Positions 59,383 to 64,000 of a stretch of 64,000 bases of DNA are shown here, piece after piece. A program made the translations under genes and the position numbers. The notes below the pieces were generated by a model that saw only the letters and a list, made by a program, of their open reading frames with translations, did not search any database and had not been told where the DNA came from. How positions within the stretch are numbered: position 1 is the stretch's first letter; every line of letters begins with the position of its first letter. Origin of the DNA: Verticillium longisporum (taxonomy: Eukaryota; Ascomycota; Sordariomycetes; Glomerellales; Plectosphaerellaceae); the NCBI GenBank assembly GCA_019188255.1, contig JAETXT010000002.1, positions 2,418,001-2,482,000 on the forward strand, given 5' to 3'.

Positions 59383-60469
59383 GAGGAGCCGTCGACAGAT
59401 TTTTGACTCGTCTTTTTTCTTCCCCGCCCCATGAAGCTTCTTCATGGGTTGCTCGTAAAATAGCTCGCTTTCGATCCGTTTTTCTCTTCCTTTTTTGCCA
59501 CTACTCACTTTTCTGCGGAAACTCTCTTGCTGCTTTTTTTTCATGAATTTGCGTCCGTCGTGGCATCGCAAGGCGTTGGGGATTTGGGGCCGGTTGGTTT
59601 GGCTGGGCCTGGCAGGGGCTGGGAATATGGAAAAGGGGGGTGCGGGTGTCCAAGATTGTGCCTCTCGGTCTCAAGAACACCTCTGGTGGGGAAGTCAAGC
59701 GGACGGAAGCGGAGGGCAGGTGCGCACACCAGTGGTCTACGCTGTGTAGCTAGCAAGAGGCCCGATGAAATCAAGTCTTGCAAGTTGACAAAGATGGGTG
59801 TTGTAGCAGACACTTCTATGATGAAAGCGTGATTATCATGATTTATCCGCCGATGGGCTAACGCAACAGCCCGCACACAACTGTAGAGACAAAGTCGATG
59901 GACATCATTCTTCATGGCTGCCATTGTCAATTACCACACCACAAAGGAGAAAAAAATAGCTATGACAATACTACAAGACAAGAGATGACAAGCCTCCCAA
60001 ACGCCCAACGAATAGTCTACCAGGGCTGTAATGTATGCGTAAAGGGGGTGGGCGCGCCGAGGCATATATCGACGCGCCCAGTATGACCCGAAACCACCTC
60101 ACCAGGCCAGAATCTTTGCGCGTGTGCGTGCTCCTCATCCCTCTTCCCCCCCCCTTCTCCGAGGGGCTTCTACGTGTGATGTAACCCCTTATTCTATGGC
60201 AACGCCGGCAACCGCGAGGGTTGCGAACGAGTCCCTCGCAAGGGACCTGGGGAGCTGGTCCATCGTAAAGAACGGGCATTTTGGGGAAGGGAGGAGTTAT
60301 TGAAGGCCTCCTCCCAGGCCGGTTTCCTTTCACTTATCGTCACATGGCCGTCAATTCTTGACCCGACCCTTCTTTCCCTCCACCAGAAATTCACGTGATC
60401 GCCGAGGACTCTGTTCCGCGACCGTCTTTATCTCCTCCACGCCCCGAAAAAAGCGTGCCACACGGAGTC
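59383..60469. other. Convergent intergenic region between TAF2 and the zinc transporter
   Basis: 3' UTRs. A short inverted repeat (GAAGCTTC flanked by CATGAAG/CTTCATG) near 59430-59447 could act in TAF2 3' end formation. Nothing else recognised. Confidence 0.55.
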
Positions 60470-60670
60470 CTAGTGCCTGTGCGGCGACTCGCCAGGGCTG
60501 TGACTGTGGTGGCTCTGGGGGCTAGAGCTGGCGACGGTGGTGCCGGTGGAGCAGCAGCCTTTGCCGACGCAGTCGTCGACGCACACGAGCAGGCAGGACG
60601 TCTTCCTCACCACGACGTGGTCTCGGGCGCCGTCGAGGGCGAGGGAGGCCGTGTCCTCGATGATGGCGTT
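60470..60670 (-). other. In-frame Cys-rich tail beyond the stop of the zinc transporter
   Basis: Directly after the TAA at 60671-60673 the same frame stays open for 66 codons to TAG at 60470-60472. It encodes IIEDTASLALDGARD, then a Cys-rich block (TSCLLVCVDDCVGKGCC) and a Ser/His end. Cys-rich tails of this kind are known at the C-terminus of Zrc1/Cot1-type transporters, so it looks like a lost end rather than 3' UTR. Confidence 0.6.
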
Positions 60671-62312
60671 TTAGGCGCTTGAGAGAAACTCGGGCTGGAT
60701 CGTGGCGCTGTGGATGCCGTAGGCGTGGAGGCACTTGCGGGCGCGCTTGGCCAGGACCATGTACTTCTCGCCGCCCTCGGCCGAGATGGGGAAGCTGACT
60801 TGGACGTGCATCGACGCGACAATCTTGGTGTCGGAGAGCTGCCAGATGTGGACGTGGTGGCAGCTCACGACGCCGGGTAGAGCCTCAATGTCTTCGCGGA
60901 TGTCCTGGAGATCAATGTGGTCGGGCGTGGCCTGGAGCAGAATCTTAGAGGTGGCAAAGGTCAGGGGCAGTGCCGACTTGAGGATGATGAGGGTGATGAA
61001 GAGAGACACGGCCGGGTCGGCGTACATCTTGCCAGGCCAGTCGGTCAACCAGATGATCAGGGCGGTAACCATGACACCGACGTTGCCGAGCGCGTCGCCG
61101 ATGACGTGCAGGATCAGACCGTTCAGTCCAAGGTCGCCGTAACTATGGCCGTGACCTCCCCCCTTCTTGCGGTCCTTCGGCTTGTTGTGGTTGTGCTCGC
61201 AGTGCAGGCTCGAGTCCCTGCGAGGACGACCATTGGAGGACCGGTGGCGCGAAGTGCTCTTGTAGGTTGTGTTGCCGTTGCCGTCGCTCAGGAGAGGCGT
61301 GTTCTCGCTAGACTCGCCATCTTGAACAGCGCCGTCCTCCACATCGCTCTCGTCGGTGGTTCCGTCCATGTCCTTGGGCCTGGGCCGGCTGGCGTCGATG
61401 ATCTCCTGTCGGAAACTGGAAGGGTAGATGCTGATGTCGTCGATGCTCGTGAGGCGCGAATGGCGCAGACTGCTGGCCCTACGGCGCTCCCTCTCGCGAC
61501 CCCTGGTGTTACTAGAGCCGCGGTTGCTGGGAGACCCGGACTCGCTGTCGAACCTGATGCGGCGAGGCGTGGTGGGACCGCCCTCGGTGGCCCTGGCGAC
61601 AGCGACCTCGGGCAGAACATCGATGGCTGGCCCGTCATCGTTGGCAATGGCATAATTGTTGCGGTCGGCGACCGTGACTCGGCCTTCCTCGGCAGCATGT
61701 TCGTGAGAGTGGTGGTGGTCGTGTTCGCCGTCGCCGTGATCGTGGTCATGATCTCCGTGTCCGTGGTCGTGGCCGTGACCACCAAGCACCAGGAAGCCCA
61801 CGAGGTTGGACGCGAGACCAATGGAGCCAACAATGAGAATGAGCTGAGGGTTTTGAATATCGGGAGGGTCGAAGAATCGGGAAATGGCCTCGAGAATAAT
61901 AGACACGCACAGCGCGATCAGGAAGACGGCGTTGAAGAAGGCGCCGAGAATCTCGGCACGCAGCCACTACGTCGTTGGTCAGTCGTTTGGCCCAGCACAT
62001 ACTCGAGAACGCGGCAGCACATACACCGTAGGAGTACTTATCAGTGGTCGCCTTGCTTGCGACGGCAACGGCCCAGAGACCGACGCACAGAGAGATGATG
62101 TCGTTGAGCTGGTTCCGATCGGGTCAGTGGCGCCATCTCCGAGGCAGTGAACCACCCCAATATCGGGTTTGCGACAGAGAACTCACCATGTGAAAGGCGT
62201 CGGCGAGCAGGGCCAGGGATTTGACGAGCAGTCCGACGGTCAATTCAGTAACGAAGAAGACGACATCGATAGCCAGCATAATGCTGATGCGCGTCGACTT
62301 GGACCACGCCAT
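60671..62312 (-). CDS. Cation diffusion facilitator, vacuolar zinc transporter (Zrc1/Cot1 type)
   Basis: Exports cytosolic zinc into the vacuole or another organelle by proton exchange. Three exons on the minus strand: 62187..62312, 62025..62108 and 60671..61966, giving 501 aa as read. Spans begin with SIMLAIDVVFFVTELTVG and SLALLADAFHM. The zinc site is H41-x3-D45 across the first junction (AFHM|LNDIISL), paired with HVIGDALGNVGVM in helix 5. A His-rich cytosolic loop (GHGHDHGHGDHDHDHG and more) and a long Ser/Arg-rich segment lie between helices 4 and 5. The C-terminal domain has LPGVVSCHHVHIWQLSD and GIHSATIQPEF. Translation stops at TAA 60671-60673 right after PEFLSSA, yet the same frame continues into a Cys-rich tail. 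The stop may be a real nonsense change or a sequence error. Confidence 0.92.
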
Positions 62313-63748
62313 GGTGGGCGATTGTTGTCTACGGACAGTGGGTGGGGGAATGATTTGGTCGCGTTGGGATGGCGACGGTCGTTTTTGAGCTCGAAGAGCT
62401 CCAAATCGTGGGAGTTAGCCAGTCAAAAGAAACAAGTAGGCAAAGGAGACAGGCGCGCCGCCTCAAAGGAAATCACGGCTTTGACTCTGTGATGGTAGAG
62501 AAAGAAAGTTGGGGGCCTTTAGAATTGGAAGAGAAGGTTTGGGGGGTTGCGAGGGGCCAACGACGATAGGACCAGCATGTTTGGCAGCCGTGGCAGGGAG
62601 GGAGAGACAGGGAGGGAGAGACAGGGATGTGACGCCTGTGCTTTTTTGCCTGCTTACCTCACCTGCTTTAGATCCTTATGTCACCCAAGTCACCCAGGCC
62701 GCCCAGGTCAAACCATGCCTGAGCAGGTATTTTATTAGAGTTCTCCCTACCATCGCCTGGCCCTCGGATGTCTTGCCGGCCTCAACTGACAGTGGGACTG
62801 CAACGCTGCTGGGCCAATCGGCCGACACAGTCGTGTTATTCGAAATGCCGAGCGCTCTTGAGGAGAGCGGTTCGGCCCCGACAGCACGGGCGAGGCGAGG
62901 CGAGGTACGGCTGTACCAAGGCCTGGCACGAAAACACCGAGCTCTCCACCAGGCATACAGTACCCATCTTTGGCCCATGAGCTACCCATGCATCGTCGCA
63001 GTGTCTCAGGCCAAAAAGAAAGGCCATTCCTCTGCTGCAAGTACCCCTGGACGATCAAGCAAGTTGATCCACGAAGCAATGCGAACACCGAAGGCAGCAA
63101 ATCAAGTTTCTCCGCCCTCACCGCAACCGCTGCCCACATCTCTCTCACGGCGCGGAGAATCACCAGAAGACCCCATCTACAATCTTGCCTCTGCCCCGTT
63201 TCCCTCCCCTCCCTTCCGCCCAATAGGCAACAGCAATGTACAAAGGAGAGAATCGGGAAAAGCGGCCAATGTGGCAAGTTCGTCTATCCTCACGGGGGGC
63301 GATCGACCAAGTGGTTGACGTCTTTCGTCTCCTTCAAGAAGGACCACAGCAATGCCTCTTGCTGGAGTGCGGTATTCTCATCGTCTTTTGTTGGCAGTCC
63401 TACCCAAAGACCCTTCCTAGAGTTTTGAACGAACCGCGCTGGCGATCGTTGTCACGGCGACGGCAACATTTTACTTGTCGTCGACCTGACCATGGTTACC
63501 GCCGCTTTGGCCTCAGCAAAGGTTCGGGCATAAAAGCGCAAAGGGCAGAGAAAAGTCCTGGGCAGCTGGTATCACAGGCTGCTGATGCTGTAACATGCAT
63601 ACGAATACATCGCCTTCCAGTGCTGATCCAGTCTGTCCGCCACGAGTACAGCTTGTACGAGAACGACCGTGATGAAGACTGCCAAAAGTGGTCTTGTGTG
63701 ATCATGGACCAAACCAGGCAGTAGCGCAGTCTGGATCGCACCGACTAT
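62313..63748. other. Intergenic upstream of the zinc transporter
   Basis: 1.4 kb promoter side of the zinc transporter. Open frames here lack family resemblance. Confidence 0.5.
62594..62626 (+). repeat. 14-bp tandem repeat CAGGGAGGGAGAGA x2
   Basis: 62594-62607 and 62608-62621 are identical, followed by CAGGG. G-rich, about 280 nt upstream of the zinc transporter start. Confidence 0.8.
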
Positions 63749-63961
63749 TCACCCTGAACCACCGCCTTCGTACACCAATAAAGCCTCGGCCGCGCGGTGC
63801 AATCCATTTGCCTCCTGAAAGGAGCTGCCGGCAGAGGATGCCATGATCTCTGGGTTCGGCTGCTTGTAGTCGAAACACTCGCCTAGGATATTGAATTCAA
63901 ATATCCTGCAAATTGCCCTCCAGGTGCGGTAAGAACACGACGGATTCATTCCGGCCGCCTT
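63749..63961 (-). CDS. Possible last exon of a gene entering from the right edge
   Basis: An open frame of 70 codons on the minus strand ends at TGA 63749-63751. It begins after a plausible acceptor (CTCCAG at 63962) and reads KAAGMNPSCSYRTWRAIC, then EFNILGECFDYKQPNPE and LHRAAEALLVYEGG. The amino-acid mix looks coding-like, but I do not recognise a family, and the upstream part lies beyond the window. It could be chance. Confidence 0.25.
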   Translation of the reverse strand, partial: KAAGMNPSCSYRTWRAICRIFEFNILGECFDYKQPNPEIMASSAGSSFQEANGLHRAAEALLVYEGGGSG

Positions 63962-64000
63962 CTGGAGCTCAACCTACTTGATCTTCGAAAGTTAATCTTT

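Noticed and set aside
60917..62098. Plus-strand ORF of 393 codons antisense to the zinc transporter
   Set aside because: Shadow of the third-position GC bias and His codons of the transporter; no domain or start context.
62509..63318. Plus-strand ORF of 269 codons upstream of the zinc transporter
   Set aside because: Starts at a low-complexity G-rich repeat, has no family features, and its codon use does not resemble the neighbouring genes.

Overview
The window is gene-dense nuclear DNA of a filamentous ascomycete (Pezizomycotina), most probably a Sordariomycete. The support is short GT-AG introns of about 50-70 nt, GC-rich coding sequence, pyrimidine-rich 5' leaders, and families typical of that group: a DUF6546 F-box-like protein, a DUF7707/CAP22-like GPI protein, a GH76 enzyme, a PhoD-like phosphatase of about 1700 aa and a kexin with a long tail. 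I cannot name the genus from sequence alone. I see no CRISPR array, rRNA, convincing tRNA, intact transposon or biosynthetic gene cluster.

Layout from left to right: ERD2 KDEL receptor (-); a decayed LicD-family gene (+); adenylate kinase ADK2 (-); LETM1 protein MDM38 (+); sorting nexin SNX4/ATG24 (+); kexin KEX2 (+); PhoD-like phosphatase (+); exon-junction protein Y14 (-); a Cep57-domain, PPC89-like spindle-pole protein (-); GH76 (+); a small unidentified PPxY protein (+); the oligosaccharyltransferase subunit SWP1 (-); glutaminyl cyclase (-); a short-chain dehydrogenase (+); choline/ethanolamine phosphotransferase (-); DUF6546 (-); a DUF7707 GPI protein (-); PX protein YPT35 (+); an IQ-motif protein (+); a SAS4-domain protein (+); TAF2 (+); a ZRC1/COT1 zinc transporter (-); and a doubtful partial ORF at the right edge.

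These are mostly independent housekeeping genes. Several act in the secretory pathway (ERD2, KEX2, SWP1, glutaminyl cyclase, secreted GH76, GPI DUF7707), but their scattered orientations and separate promoters do not suggest one coordinated system.

The strongest unusual signal is a set of single-base frameshifts inside otherwise well-conserved genes: MDM38, SNX4, the KEX2 tail, the PPC89-like gene (two), the dehydrogenase and the IQ gene. In every case one extra base restores the frame, and nearly always the site is a C, G or A run. With that correction every total CDS length becomes a multiple of three. This looks like systematic homopolymer under-calling in the assembly rather than seven pseudogenes. 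Two lesions do not fit that explanation: the LicD relic, which has lost its catalytic core, and an in-frame TAA that cuts off the Cys-rich tail of the zinc transporter.

I found no convincing new multi-gene system. The candidates I would follow first are the small PPxY protein, the acidic ERD2 tail, the stop in the zinc transporter, and the 120-bp tandem duplication downstream of the IQ gene.
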